DNA of 64,000 nt, from the NCBI GenBank assembly GCA_973895155.1, contig OZ316893.1:7192001-7256000 (forward strand), read 5' to 3'. The notes beneath the pieces were generated by a model, which was not told the DNA's origin, searched no databases, and saw only the letters and a program-made list of their open reading frames with translations. A program made the translations under genes and the position numbers. This document shows, piece by piece, positions 12,709-24,097 of the stretch. Each line of letters begins with the position of its first letter. The stretch's first letter is position 1. This DNA comes from Marsupella aquatica. Its lineage: Eukaryota; Marchantiophyta.

Positions 12709-12813
12709 CAAACTGGGTCTGTCTGTCCAGGTCCTTACTTTGCAAAGATCCTCGACAGACGTGGTTCCCTGAGTGGTTCACTTCAGCTCATCGCACACCA
12801 CACACTTCGATCA

Positions 12814-13474
12814 ATGGCACCAACGTTTGCAGAGCATGTATCCTTTTCCACGGTCAAGGAAAGCACACCCGCAGGAATGCTTGAGGACCTTGCCACGGCA
12901 GCAAAGAAGTATGAACTGGCAGAAGGGGTACTATCTTTGAATGTTGGGCAAGCAGAACCAGTTTTTGGCAACAGTTCATTTGTGTTCCACATACGCGGCG
13001 AAAACGAGGCAGCGCTGGACTCACTTATAGCTAAGTTTCGCACTGACCCATTTGTTGGCCCAAACATGGCAGACTACTTGACTCAGAACTGTAGTCGTGC
13101 GCTTTGAAGCACAACCAATTGGCTCGTCGGAGCCCAAATTTCCATGCTTGCGAATCGGTCTCCTGAAGTACAAGGACGGTATGACCGTGGAAGAAATCAA
13201 CGAAGCGAAGGAAGTCTTTCAAAGCTTACCCTCCAAGTTCCGTCAGATCAAGCAGATCAATATTGGGGAGAATCACACTCATCATACTGTTCCCGAGGGT
13301 GGACGTTTAGTACCTGACAATATTGGGTACAATTTAGGACTTATCATAGGCTTCACGGGCGTTAAAGATCTGAAAGACTTGACATCAGAGTCGAACTCGG
13401 AATACATGGGAACAATGATGTCCACGCTGCCCAAGTTCGAGCAAGTGAAAGTTTCCAACTTCACCCAAGAATGA
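12814..13474 (+). CDS. Double Dabb (stress-responsive A/B-barrel) protein, frameshifted
   Basis: Two Dabb-like ferredoxin-fold domains in tandem. Domain one is in the frame from ATG 12814 (HVSFSTVKESTP...FRTDPFVGPNMADYL), and domain two (CLRIGLLKYKDGMTVEEINE, then NIGENHTHHTVPEG...GLIIGF...MMSTLPKFEQVKVSNF) is in the next frame, ending at the stop 13472-13474. Plant Dabb proteins of this kind are small, soluble and often stress-induced; some are plastid-targeted, and their substrate is generally unknown. The frame must change by one base near 13080-13095, where DYLTQN in the first frame meets VVVRFEAQ in the second. That gap is too short for an intron, so it is a real indel (pseudogene), an assembly error or an unusual frameshift. 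The frame is also open upstream to about 12721, so an N-terminal extension through an upstream exon is possible. Confidence 0.75.
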
Positions 13475-16210
13475 ATGAAAATCTAGTGAGCAGCAATATC
13501 TTGTTAGTCTTGAAAATCGTTCGAGTCGAGATCAGAATCTTAACGTAAGAACGATAACTACAAGAGTTTTGTGAATGCTCCCAATGTCAAGGTAATTTTT
13601 ACTTCTCTTTGTTTAGTAGTGGTCCAATTCTGCTTGCGGAGTATTACGTATGTCTATCTGAAGGGTGGAACAGGTCCGATGCGATTTGGATCCGGTCAGA
13701 TATACTCACTCACGTAATTGATAGTGGTATGGAGTCTAGGACCACTCACAGGCGGCCAGGTAGAGTATGGATTGACGCTAAGTCGAAGCGACTCGCGATC
13801 TACTGCCTCGTTAGTTAAGAGAGTTTGTCATGCAGCTGTTGTAAGGAGAAACAAAGCAATGGTCATAAAAAGGTCTGAGTACTGACCATCTTTCAATCAT
13901 TCTGCTCACTACGAAAAGACTCGATCGATTGCTTGTGATGATCATTTCTTAGATTTATCAAACACGGCAAGTTGATTGTATATATGAATATACCGAAACA
14001 TGAGAGGAAGAATCTTTGGTCATGTCTTGCTTTAGAAACTGAAATTATTCGTATGGAATCTGGTACTCGAGGTGATTGTTGATAGGCAAATTTTGGGCTC
14101 ATGTGAGTAGATTAGCCTTCAGTATCGACGAGGTCGAGACTGTGGTATCCGAATTCACAACGTGAACTTTCTTCAACTAGGCCTTACAGCGTCCATACAT
14201 TGTCCAATGGACCTTCATCACATCTATCACTGGAGCGGTTGAACATTGAGGGACTCGACGTCTAATTGGCGTGTTGAGAATTCAAGGATCGAGAGAATTA
14301 TCTTTCGTGGAAAAATACTTAGAAACTACGAAGCCCGAGTCGCAAACATTTAAACATCTGATCGAACTTCCACAGCGACCACGAGCCTGCCAACCGGTGC
14401 CAGACGTCACGTACAGCTAGTAGAGTGTGTGAACAGTCACAATGTTTCGTTACCTTACATTCTGTATTACAGATGATTGTAACTGTATGAGGCCTGCTAC
14501 TTATCTCCAACCAGGCCTATAGTAGACTTTATTCCTGTTTAAATCACACTCGATTCTCATGATCAAGATGCGGAGTACAGGGATTGTCCTAACCGTCGTC
14601 CAAGGCGTTGGCAGCTATGGAATGGACAACAAACCCAGAGGGTAGGTGGGCATGTAAGTCATAGATTACTCTCCGCAATGGCAATAAACGTAAGTGTATC
14701 AGGATGCCGTCGACATAGAGTACTCTCTGCAATGGCAAACAAACGCATTGTGGGGTCTGTTACGGAAAGGCGTCCTAAACAGAGGCGAAGTGTTCGAGGT
14801 GACTACTCAGATATATCCCCTTCAGCTCGTGAAGCAAACTCACGGCAGGTAGCTCCCTACAGTACTGTGGGGGCTAAGGAGACAAATTTGCCCAGGTGGG
14901 CTAAGTTACGGAACGGCATGGTGACGTACTAAGGGATGGCTAATGGTATCTAAGCTCAATAAATATTTATATCAGGCACATGAGCGTTTCTTGTGCAGCC
15001 ACCAATTCCGCACATTCCCCGAGTAAAAGGATCCAAGTCAGCACCACTGCATGTGGATCAAATGCTTGATGTCATAAGCCATCCGTTCGTGTCATACAGT
15101 GGCAGTATTCGCAACACTAACAGGTAAATGAAAACTATGAATGGAATTGATGGTAACGTCTTCCTCCCTATTAGACGTAAACTGGAATTGAAGGTCACCC
15201 GGGCTGGAGGCCAGGTGCAGACCGACCTGCATCAATTTGGCTTGCGTTAGAGAGCTCTAGTGTATTGGAGTAGGCCGTCATTGACGCCTCCTGCGAAACG
15301 TGTACAAATGATTTCTGGTCTTGAATATGCCTTAGAAGCTTCTTTTGGAGAGTTTTAGTATCTCCAAAACTTGAACATCACTCGGTCTCCAGGCCAGGTA
15401 TATTTCTCAAAAGTTCCAGAGCAAATTTCTCGGGCCATGCCAGCTCAGAAAATTCTGTGAGTCAATGGTCTGAGAAAAGAGAGTACTGACATCACTGCTG
15501 CTCTGCAAAGCATGAACCTACTTACCGTAGCAGTCCCAGTAGTGCTATGACCAAAACTAAGCCCTCAACTCTCATATGAATCTGTACTGTACTTCATCGG
15601 TATATACATCTGTGGATAACCTCTCAGGCAGAGGAATTTTTCCGTTTCGATTCACATGATTGAAAAGTTTCTCCGAAGGACACTTTGCATTTACATCAAT
15701 ATTAGAATTTTGCTCCGACGGAGTTGCTCCAATAGAAATACAGAAGTCTCAAACATGGGTCCTATTTGAAAATGGCCAGGTGCGTGACACTTCAAACCAG
15801 AATTCCAGACTTCTCTAGATCAGAGATCCCCGCTGATAGAACCGTGACAGTCCGGGTGCAATGAGTAGACGACGTTTGTAGTTTCGTCAGCGGAGGTCGA
15901 CTCAAATACTTGGACTCTCGAGACATGACGCTTCTGCTGCATTGAGCAGAGGACGTTTTGGCCCGTGTTTGCGTTTGGTGAGCGGTGAGCAAGGAAGATC
16001 TCCCAACTTGGACACTTCGAAAGGTCACTGAATTCGTCATGGATTGGTTGATCAGTAAAAAAGCGTTTTCACTATCGTGTTCCAGGTTCAGACCAAAACA
16101 ACAGCACATATCGAAGCACCAACATGAAACCCGATTGTCTGTTCAATGCTTCCGACAATGTCATGTTTTCAGGAACCGTTCTTCGAATTTCTAGTTTCAC
16201 CTGCGATAGT
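13475..16210. other. Intergenic, nothing recognised
   Basis: Between the Dabb gene and the 3' end of the Atg22-like gene I see no supported gene. A small imperfect repeat (catagaKtactctcYgcaat, at 14659-14678 and 14712-14731) lies at the start of a short basic frame (14678-14932) that resembles no protein I know. The 3' UTR of the downstream minus-strand gene probably occupies the last few hundred bases. Confidence 0.4.
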
Positions 16211-18813
16211 TTAAGTATTAGGACCCTTGGCATCCACATTTTCCACATCATTTAGATCAGACTCTCCTTCTGGTTTTTCGTCAAGAATGATTTCCAAATC
16301 CTGCTCAGCAATGAGTCGCCCAGACTGACGCAGACCTTCCTTGTTGTCCATAAAAAAATATAGGAGACCAATTGGTACCACTATCACCACCAAGGTATAA
16401 ATGAAAGTGCTGCGCAAGTCACCTGTGTATTGAACCATAATTGCCACGACGAAAGGCCCCACCCAAGCGCTTCCCCGTGAGCTCAGGGACCACAAAGAAA
16501 ACATAGCTCCCTCGGATCCGATCGGGATGAGATCGATAAATAACGTCCGAGAGTAAGAAAGCAAAGCCCCAAGACACGCGCCGTACCAACAAGAGAAAAT
16601 GAATGCCTCAGAAGCGTGCTTCAGTCCAAAAGATCCTCGTGGAGTGAAGTAACCAATAATCCCATACATAGGAAGAACACTCAGTATAACGAGACCCAAA
16701 ATGAGCATCCGGCTGTTGTCCCATTTGAATTTTCTCTGTACGTAACCAAAGATGGGATTGCCAACGAATGCAAAGAGATTGACGATAACTGCAATAGCAG
16801 CCAGCTCCGGAGTGCTCATGCAAAGCTCTTGCTGAGCAAACAAAATGCCCACCTGAATCACTGTGGTGTACCCATCTGAGAAGATGAAGAAAATGACGAG
16901 AAATCTCCAAGCGTATTTATGCTTTTTGGACTCCTTCATCAACTCCCATACTTGTATCCATCCCAGCCAAGGAGTAGCCTTCACGGGCAACGGCGGTCGT
17001 GGCCTTCTCTTCAACCACAACAAGGAGGGGACGTAACCAACAAGCCACCACACACCTCCAATAAGGCAAGCTATCCTCAAAATGAGCTCTGTGCTGATGT
17101 TCGGAATTAGAGCAAAAACAAAGGAGATCATCACACAAACAGCACCAAGAATAGCTCCAATAGTGATCCCCGTCAATGAAATCTGGTTTTCAACCCTAAA
17201 CCGGATGATCTGTTGATGAGTTTCTGATAAAGTCTTCGCTTCATGCATCTCCGGGGTTGCATCCGTCAAGAGAGGAAGATAGGTGTTGTATGCAATGTAC
17301 GAAAGCCCATATCCAACATTTGCTATAACACAAAGCACTCCTCCCACCCACCACAACTCTGGTTTGTAGACGGCAAAGCACAGCATACATGCCACAGAGC
17401 CGATTATGGTATTGACGGTCATCACAGTTTTGCGACGGTCTCCATAATCTATCAGTGGCCCCGCAGACAAGAATGTGACCAGCTGGAAAATCACCGAGAT
17501 TCCCAGCGCAAGCGTCGTGAATGAGACGGGATTGATGCCGATAGAACCAAAGTACACTCTCAATCTCGGCAAGTCTACTAACCTGCAGACGCAGACGGTG
17601 TAGGATGTGAATAGCCAGAGCAAACTTCATCAAAGAACCTTTGTTGTGGTTCACAACCATGTGAAATGATCGTTCTCACTCACATCCGAAAATGGTGGTC
17701 TGTGCATGAGTGAGATTCCTAGTTTGGGACCAGGGCATCTGATCTTCCTCACTAGATAATCACCTATTTGCTGACCTTTTGTTCTGCCCTGCAATTCTGA
17801 AATCTGGTTCGTCTTGTACATTGTGGTCCTGGTGACCACGTGGGTAAAATGGCCCCTTGAGATCCATCAGAAACAGAATTCGTTCGTTCGCTCGGTAGTA
17901 TATCACTCAATCATGTCCCTAAAATTACCAACAAAGCTTAAGAAAGAAAGAAACTAACAGAAATCGCTGGGGCAACGCTGGGGTAACTAGGGTAGACGAA
18001 ATCGGAGCAACCACACTATTATGGAGTCAAGTGCTCGAGGATGAGAATGAGCCTTACCCTGACGGTGTCAAAAGCCGGTCACCATATCCAGGATCGCATT
18101 TCAGACAATTTACTGGGTGTTTGTCATCACAAGGGAAAGGAGTTTCACGCCCCAGCTCTCTCCATCCTTGATCCGTAGCTACAGTAACCAGGAGAAGGGG
18201 CAGAAAAATTGGAAGAATGGAGCCGCTGAACCCAGAAGAAGCAGCTTCAAACAAGTACCATCCCCAAAGTTCTTTCTTGGTCGTCAAGGGTTCCTCGATC
18301 GTTGTTGAGCCTGTCTCGACTTGTTGCAAGCGTGATGCCGGAAGTCTGGTGGCAGCTTCTCCCACAGAACCCGTGGCCTCTCTGATAAGTGGTGTCTCAT
18401 CAAGTGCTTGATACTGATCCGCATCTGGTCTGCATCTCGAAACATTTCGTCCAGGAAATTGCAGCAAGGATCCGGAATGAGATTTGCAAACCGAAGGACG
18501 AAAACACTATTCAAAATAGGCACAAACACTAGTCGTGCTCAATGTTTCTTGTCTGTAGAAGAAATTCACCAATTTGACTCTATCTTATATATGTGTACAT
18601 GATATATCGACCGATATGAAACAGCGTCGTAATGCAGATGGCGATAAAGAAAACACCATCTTGAGCTCTGTAATTTGGTGAATCGGGTGTCGCTGGTTTG
18701 AAGCCAAGACCACCAGTCAGAGTAGAACAGGATTACTCCAGGAAAAAACAAAAGAATGCACTTAATGGGAGAAGAGATTTCGAGTGACACTTACGAAAAA
18801 GGGAATATGACAT
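16211..18813 (-). CDS. Atg22-like major facilitator (vacuolar efflux) transporter
   Basis: The body is two exons, 18424(or earlier)-18058 and 17582-16211, joined in phase 2 at TPSG|LVDLPRL; the splice sites read cagg|gtaagg and ctgcag|gtta. The protein has a polar N-terminus, then KELWGWYLFEAASSGF, the first membrane segment typical of the Atg22/UMF branch of the MFS. A Cys-bearing lumenal loop (PFPCDDKHPVNCLKCDPG) follows, then many hydrophobic helices including DYGDRRKTVM, the MFS cytoplasmic loop 2-3 motif, and an acidic C-tail. Atg22 proteins export amino acids from the vacuole in fungi; the same role here is inference. The frame has no ATG at its 5' end. A 19-bp exon at 18813-18795 (MSYSLF, then C|gtaagt) spliced to accag|atgcgg at 18424 keeps frame and gives about 585 residues, but this start is tentative. 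Confidence 0.8.
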
Positions 18814-19143
18814 GGTAATCCTATCCAGCTTGCAAAAGGTTTGTTCGATTCTTGGGTATCAAGAGCTTGTGAGAACATTACATTGCTATTCTGTTTTTGC
18901 TGCAGAAAGCAGCGCCGTCTTATTTCATTACAGTAATTGCTTTGGAAAACTTGAAGGTCCACATTGCATTGCCAGACAGACTGAGACACAGAATCTCAGT
19001 CTTGCTCTGATCACAGAACCTAGGTCAAAACTGAAAAAAGGTTCTTTGCACATGATCCGGGATGCAAACAAATCAGAGGTTTAGGTTTTGGAAGAGTCCG
19101 CCCGTGCTTAAAACGTCTTAAACGCGTTGATGTGTTCAATTTT

Positions 19144-19634
19144 CTAGACTTCCTCGGAGTCCTCAAGAAAACAGGGCAAACAGAATTTTGTAGACAGAGG
19201 AGACAACGAGGAAATGACCCCCGTCGGGACGATCTCGAACAGGACGCAGATATAGATTCCTGCTCTGTCCCCGTTAGTCAGTCCATTTTGCTTCAGTTCT
19301 TCATGAGACCTGGTGTGGAAATCGGACAATACGAAAGATATGTCACACGAAGACGTCACCTGGAACGGGAAACATCCTTCTTGTGCTGCATCATGATGCA
19401 GCTCGTGGGCCCCGCCTTTGCAACGCTTACACAGACTCGGAGACTCAATCTATCCTTCAGGCTAACGAAGATCCTCGCCAACACAGGCTGCTCAGAATTC
19501 CCCTTTACTCTGCATCCAAACGATAGAAAGAAAGAAAGAGGACCGTCAATAAACAAAACCATTAGCCTGAACAGAATCCCAACAGTGGACATAACAAGAC
19601 AGCTTATAAACAACTTCAAATCGAATTTCATCAT
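19144..19634. other. Open stretch on both strands, unassigned
   Basis: The minus strand has a frame beginning MKFDLKLFISCLVMSTVGIL, which would form a signal-anchor helix, running to 19356, with a second minus frame at 19359-19144. The plus strand has a 185-residue basic frame over the same DNA (19132-19689). Neither resembles a known protein. The minus-strand reading has the better N-terminus, but both may be chance. Confidence 0.2.
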
Positions 19635-19689
19635 CTACACAACCCTCCTCACTGCAACGAAAGTCTATCTAAGATTGATTCTACTTTAG

Positions 19690-22370
19690 TGAAGTCGCCA
19701 CTGCCAGTCAATGTCTTCTTAGCGTCTAATCAGGTGGCAGTGACATTCCGACCTCAAAAGGTCCCGAAAGTGCAATCCACGCCATCACATTAAACGAAGG
19801 AACGGGGAAGGAAAGAACTTGCCAGGGATCCATCATCCATGTCACAATGCGTAGAGCAGGGGCCGACACCCCAACTGGTCAGCGATCTGGGAATGCTCTG
19901 CACATAAAGCCTCAGCGAGATTGTCGGTGTGAAGATGCGCTCAAAGTGACCGACACCAACTCAAGCCATCGCAACTCATGAAATCATTCCGTTTCCACTT
20001 CAGATTCTGCTCAGCGAGTGCCAAGATGGAAAACTTCACGAACGTGCGATTTCCATTGATTCCTAGAGGATTGGAATGATGGATCAAATTGTACAAGATG
20101 TATATCCGTAGAACTCATGACCGACTTCAAATTGGATCTCCCCCGCAGCTCATCACGACAGAATGATTCAAACTCGTTCACTTCGGTCGAAGGAGTAAAT
20201 TGTTTTATCGTCCCTTCAACATTTTTCTCTATATATTCGGGACCTTCTTGAATATTTCTCTTTGTGTCTTTTCCTTCACTTGGGAGATTTGTCCTCTAAG
20301 TTACTGGATTTATCCTCTTAGTCGACAATTGGCATTTTCTTTTACATTGCTATATGGCCAATATGGCCAATAGTACACCTTGGAGAATTTTCTCGTACCC
20401 ATAATTTTGAGTTGTGTGTTTTTATTTCAATGTGCCATAACAAGTTGTGTTATTTGTATGATTCAGATTTTAAATTATTTTGGTATAAATGCATCCATGC
20501 CAATTAGCAAATTTTGGCCAATGGAGAAATTTCTATCTATTCTGGTGAATGAGAAAGAAATGTTATGATAACCTCCTTATTGTTTTAAGTTCTTCTCATA
20601 CTTTTGTTTCTTAAGTCTAGTATTTATATTATCCTTACCTAAGGCAAGTGAGGATCTTATGTAGGACTTGTGTGCACTACTTTTGATTGATTTGAGTGTC
20701 ATTAGGGTAAATGAGAAATTGTATCTTATGTGCACAACTTTTCAAGGGTTGTGCACTTGTATTCAGTACAATTATGAATACAATGTCCATGTTGACACTG
20801 ATTATAATTGTACTGGTACATTTAGTTCTGCAGCTAGCTTGGGTCTTCCCAAAACTTAGTGCTCACTTAGAACTCAGAACCAGCAAGCCCGCCTCACTCA
20901 ATGTAACTTCACAAGCAGAAATGAATTGTAGTATGCCCAAAGTCCCATGCACAGTGACCAAAACTTAATGAGAACGTGCTCCAGCATGTTTTGCATATTC
21001 CTTATTCCACTTAAACCACACCTGCCAGTATAAAAGCCCCATGCCCTCCCTTGCTACTCTCATTTTTGTCCTGTGATAAATAGTGTCTCACCATAAAAGG
21101 TGGAGCACTTGCCAATAAAAAAGGTTTTGCACCCACAACTTTTTGTGAAGCTCAAGTCCATTCCTGAACTTGTGCACTTTATGACAAGAGCTCCAGGTAA
21201 CTTGTAGCTCTTATAGGGGTACTAGGTGTGGTTTAGATTGCCCAAAAGCAATGAATTCAGAGTTCACAAAGTAATATATATCTCTCCCCCCTTGCGTAAA
21301 CTCTATCTCTCCCCCCTTGCCGTACTTAGCTCAAGCCCAGCACCATTGCGCCCTCCCCAGCTATGCACAACGCAGCCCCCTAATAAGCTACAAGGACATA
21401 GACTGAACAGTACAAATACACAAAGGATCGGGGAACTTTGGATCATTTCTTTGATAGACAATAAATTGTAGTATACTATCAGGGACCATCAATTACAAAA
21501 CCTAGTTGTCTTGTAGGCCACTCCCTCACAAAGGAAGGTGGTTCAATATGATGTACAACCTAACAACCTAACAAGGTTAGATAAATTAATAAATAAAAAT
21601 TCAACAAAATATTTTATGCAATTTGTTAATTATGGGAAAGCCAGAAAACATGGTTACATTAGGTTTATTTGACCCCCCACTCTTTGTTGTTTGGATTTCA
21701 TTTCCATTTTTCACTATCCATTTTTTCTTTTCCACTTTCCATTTTTCTGACATTTTTACCATTCCCCGGTCTAACCATTTTAGCTGACATTGCAACAAAC
21801 ACAAATGGGCCTGTCTGGTTTTTGCCTCAAACATCATTATCCCTGTTTGCAGCATGAACCATTATTGTGGTAGAATCTCATGCCAGAATTTTGGCAAAGA
21901 ACTTATCATGGGGGTCTGTACAGGAAAATCATTTCTTGTGCCACAAAACTGGTGGAAATAAATCCCAAAAGTCCAGTATATTAATTATCAGGTTGCCCCC
22001 CATTTTGTACAAGGGTACGTTGCCTTAACTAAACTATACCGAGATGACATGTACGTGATTCATCTCCAGATATAAATCACCACTAGGATGGACTCTTTAG
22101 GAACATTCTTTGAAACATTGTGGCAAACCTAGCGGTCCATCCCAGCTGCATTTGCTGTGTTGTTTCGTGCAGATGACCGATTGTTTGTAATAATGTGTTT
22201 AGGAAATCTGTTAACATGCATTTCAATCAATATCCCCATTCTTTGCTTACAAGGATATAGCTTTATGACAAAAGCCCATAATTTGGAAGGACTGAAGGAG
22301 CTCGCAAGCTTGAATTAGTAATCAATGATGGCTTACTGTTAAGTATTCACTTTGGATTCTGCAGAAAATC
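19690..22370. other. Intergenic, nothing recognised
   Basis: AT-rich DNA with short unsupported frames. A small direct repeat of the phrase atctctcccccctt(gc) is at 21280-21320. No RNA gene or mobile element could be defined. Confidence 0.4.
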
Positions 22371-22379
22371 TGCCATTTG

Positions 22380-22445
22380 ATGCTTTGGTTAGTTGGCCAG
22401 GGGATTGGTCTAGAACCGAGAGATCCCAGGTTCAATCCCCCCCCT
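22380..22445 (+). mobile_element. Possible tRNA-derived SINE head
   Basis: tggttagttgg (about 22384-22394) resembles a tRNA A box, and ggttcaatccc (22429-22439) resembles a B box (GGTTCRANNCC), at a spacing compatible with an internal Pol III promoter. The region does not fold as a complete tRNA and is followed by tandemly duplicated non-coding DNA. This suggests an old SINE, but only the promoter boxes support it. Confidence 0.4.
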
Positions 22446-22539
22446 CCACACGCATCCGTTGTGTGGAGGGTATGTGTCTGTGGGTGGAGTGTAGTGCTGG
22501 GAGTCTTGGTTTGTCCTCAACCTCTGGCTGGCATGCTTT

Positions 22540-22792
22540 GGGGCTCTGGTTCAACACTCTCTCCCTCCTGGTCTAGGACCTTGTCAGATCCTAAATTTGG
22601 GGCTCTGGTTCAACATTCTCCCTCCTGGTCTAGGTCCATGTTGGACCCCCTTGTGGCTACCCTTTGTGGCATTACCCTACAGAGCCAAGTTTGGGGCTCT
22701 GGTTCAACATTCTCCCTCCTGGTCTAGGTCCATGTTGGATCCTAGGTATGACCCCCTTGTGGCTACCCTTTGTGGCATTACCCTACAGAGCC
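22540..22792. repeat. Three tandem copies of a 60-100 bp unit
   Basis: Copies begin at 22540, 22599 and 22693 with ggggctctggttcaaca(c/t)tct and continue ccctcctggtctagg. The second and third also share cccccttgtggctacccttt and ccctacagagcc. Copy one is short and diverged; copies two and three are nearly identical apart from a small insertion (tcctaggtatga). Open frames across it exist only because of the repeat. Confidence 0.9.
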
Positions 22793-22916
22793 GCATGCTC
22801 CGGAGTTCATTGTGCATCCTCTATTGGATGGGTCAGCCTACAATTTCAAGGCAAAAAAAGAAGTGCGGCCATGGGATGCTCACACTTCCCCAGTGTTCTC
22901 TTCTTTTACCTCGTTG

Positions 22917-23037
22917 GGCCCCCAAAGTTTGAGATAACTACAATACCTTTTCTCAGGATGCTGTGGAACGGCGAATGGGGCCCCAGAGTTTGAGATAACT
23001 ACAGTACCTTCTCTCAGGATACCGAGGAACGGCGAAT
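22917..23037. repeat. Tandem duplication, about 60 bp unit
   Basis: Segments 22917-22976 and 22977-23037 share ggcccc(c)a, agtttgagataactaca, taccttYtctcaggat and ggaacggcgaat. Few mismatches separate them, indicating a fairly recent duplication. Confidence 0.88.
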
Positions 23038-24097
23038 GAGTTCTTGCCTTTAGAGTATACGGACAGCTGTGACCGCTAAACGAACACCAACACTAAATTG
23101 CGGCCGTCTAGTCTGCAGAACTTCATCGTACTCTTAAGAGTTTCATGAGAGTCATGGACATTCCTTGAGGAAATCTGCGAAGATAGACTTTTGTGGAAGC
23201 ATGCTAGTTTGAAAGCGGGGACATGTCATGGAATGCTGTTGTTGTTATGCACATTTCTTCATTTTTATTAATTGGTCAGCAGTGAGCATATAAATTTACA
23301 GACACATGGAGTGTCCCGTTAGGCGTTTGCAGGAGATTCTACCAGTAGAAACGACAATTTGATGCATAGGGACGATTCTATGGTATGGCATTTATGGAGC
23401 ATTCTCGCACAAGTGCGTACACCCCCGTAAATAGTCTGACTTGATTGATTCCAAAGTTGAATTTGAGACAAAGACAATGCAAGTAATTACGTGCCATGTG
23501 CGATATGCCATGGACTATTTGAATCACCTGTTCATTCTGTACAACGGTCTAAACTTTGGCTGGGCCTCATACCATCTAAATGGGATCAAACCCTGAATCA
23601 GAAGAAACATTGCCCGGAGTCTGTCAATCAGGATGACTTCAATTTCCTGAAACTAGAATTTCAATTCAATCGTAACTACAACAGGAAACAAACGAGCTGA
23701 TCAGTAAGGCGAGGCTGGCATAGCAATGATATAAATACTATGCTCCACATCAAGCTCCCTTTTCACTTGAATGAACTTGTGAGTGCCGAAATACTTGAAG
23801 CCAGTACGCACTCAAGACCCTGCCCAGTAAGTGCAGAAACGTTGCACACTTTAATTCACTGTGCCAAACTGCTAGGCAAGAACTTTGACGAGAGGATTGC
23901 GAATAAAGCGATCCTGTCAGCCTACTTTCTAAAACTGCACGATCAGTACAACAGTTATTGGGCATTCCCAAAAGCAGGTAACACAGTACAATGAGCGTTG
24001 TATCCTTCCTTTCATGGGCCCTGATATGCTTCAGCATGTTAGTCTTTCTCAAAATTGGGCAGGGTATCTTTAAAGGGTTGGTAGCTGCTGTAATCGG
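23038..24097. other. Intergenic, nothing recognised
   Basis: No gene is supported in this kilobase. The right part probably includes the 3' UTR of the minus-strand TMEM135-like gene. Confidence 0.4.

Noticed and set aside
14678-14932. 84-codon basic frame as a small gene
   Set aside because: Starts within a small duplicated segment and matches nothing I know; evidence too weak.
19132-19689. 185-codon plus-strand frame as a gene
   Set aside because: No recognisable domain, overlaps a minus-strand frame with a better N-terminus, and a frame of this size is expected by chance in 64 kb.
22352-22993. Several 70-116 codon plus-strand frames
   Set aside because: They are repeats of the tandem unit (GSGSTLSPSW-like and LWLPFVALPYR-like text in different phases), not a protein family.
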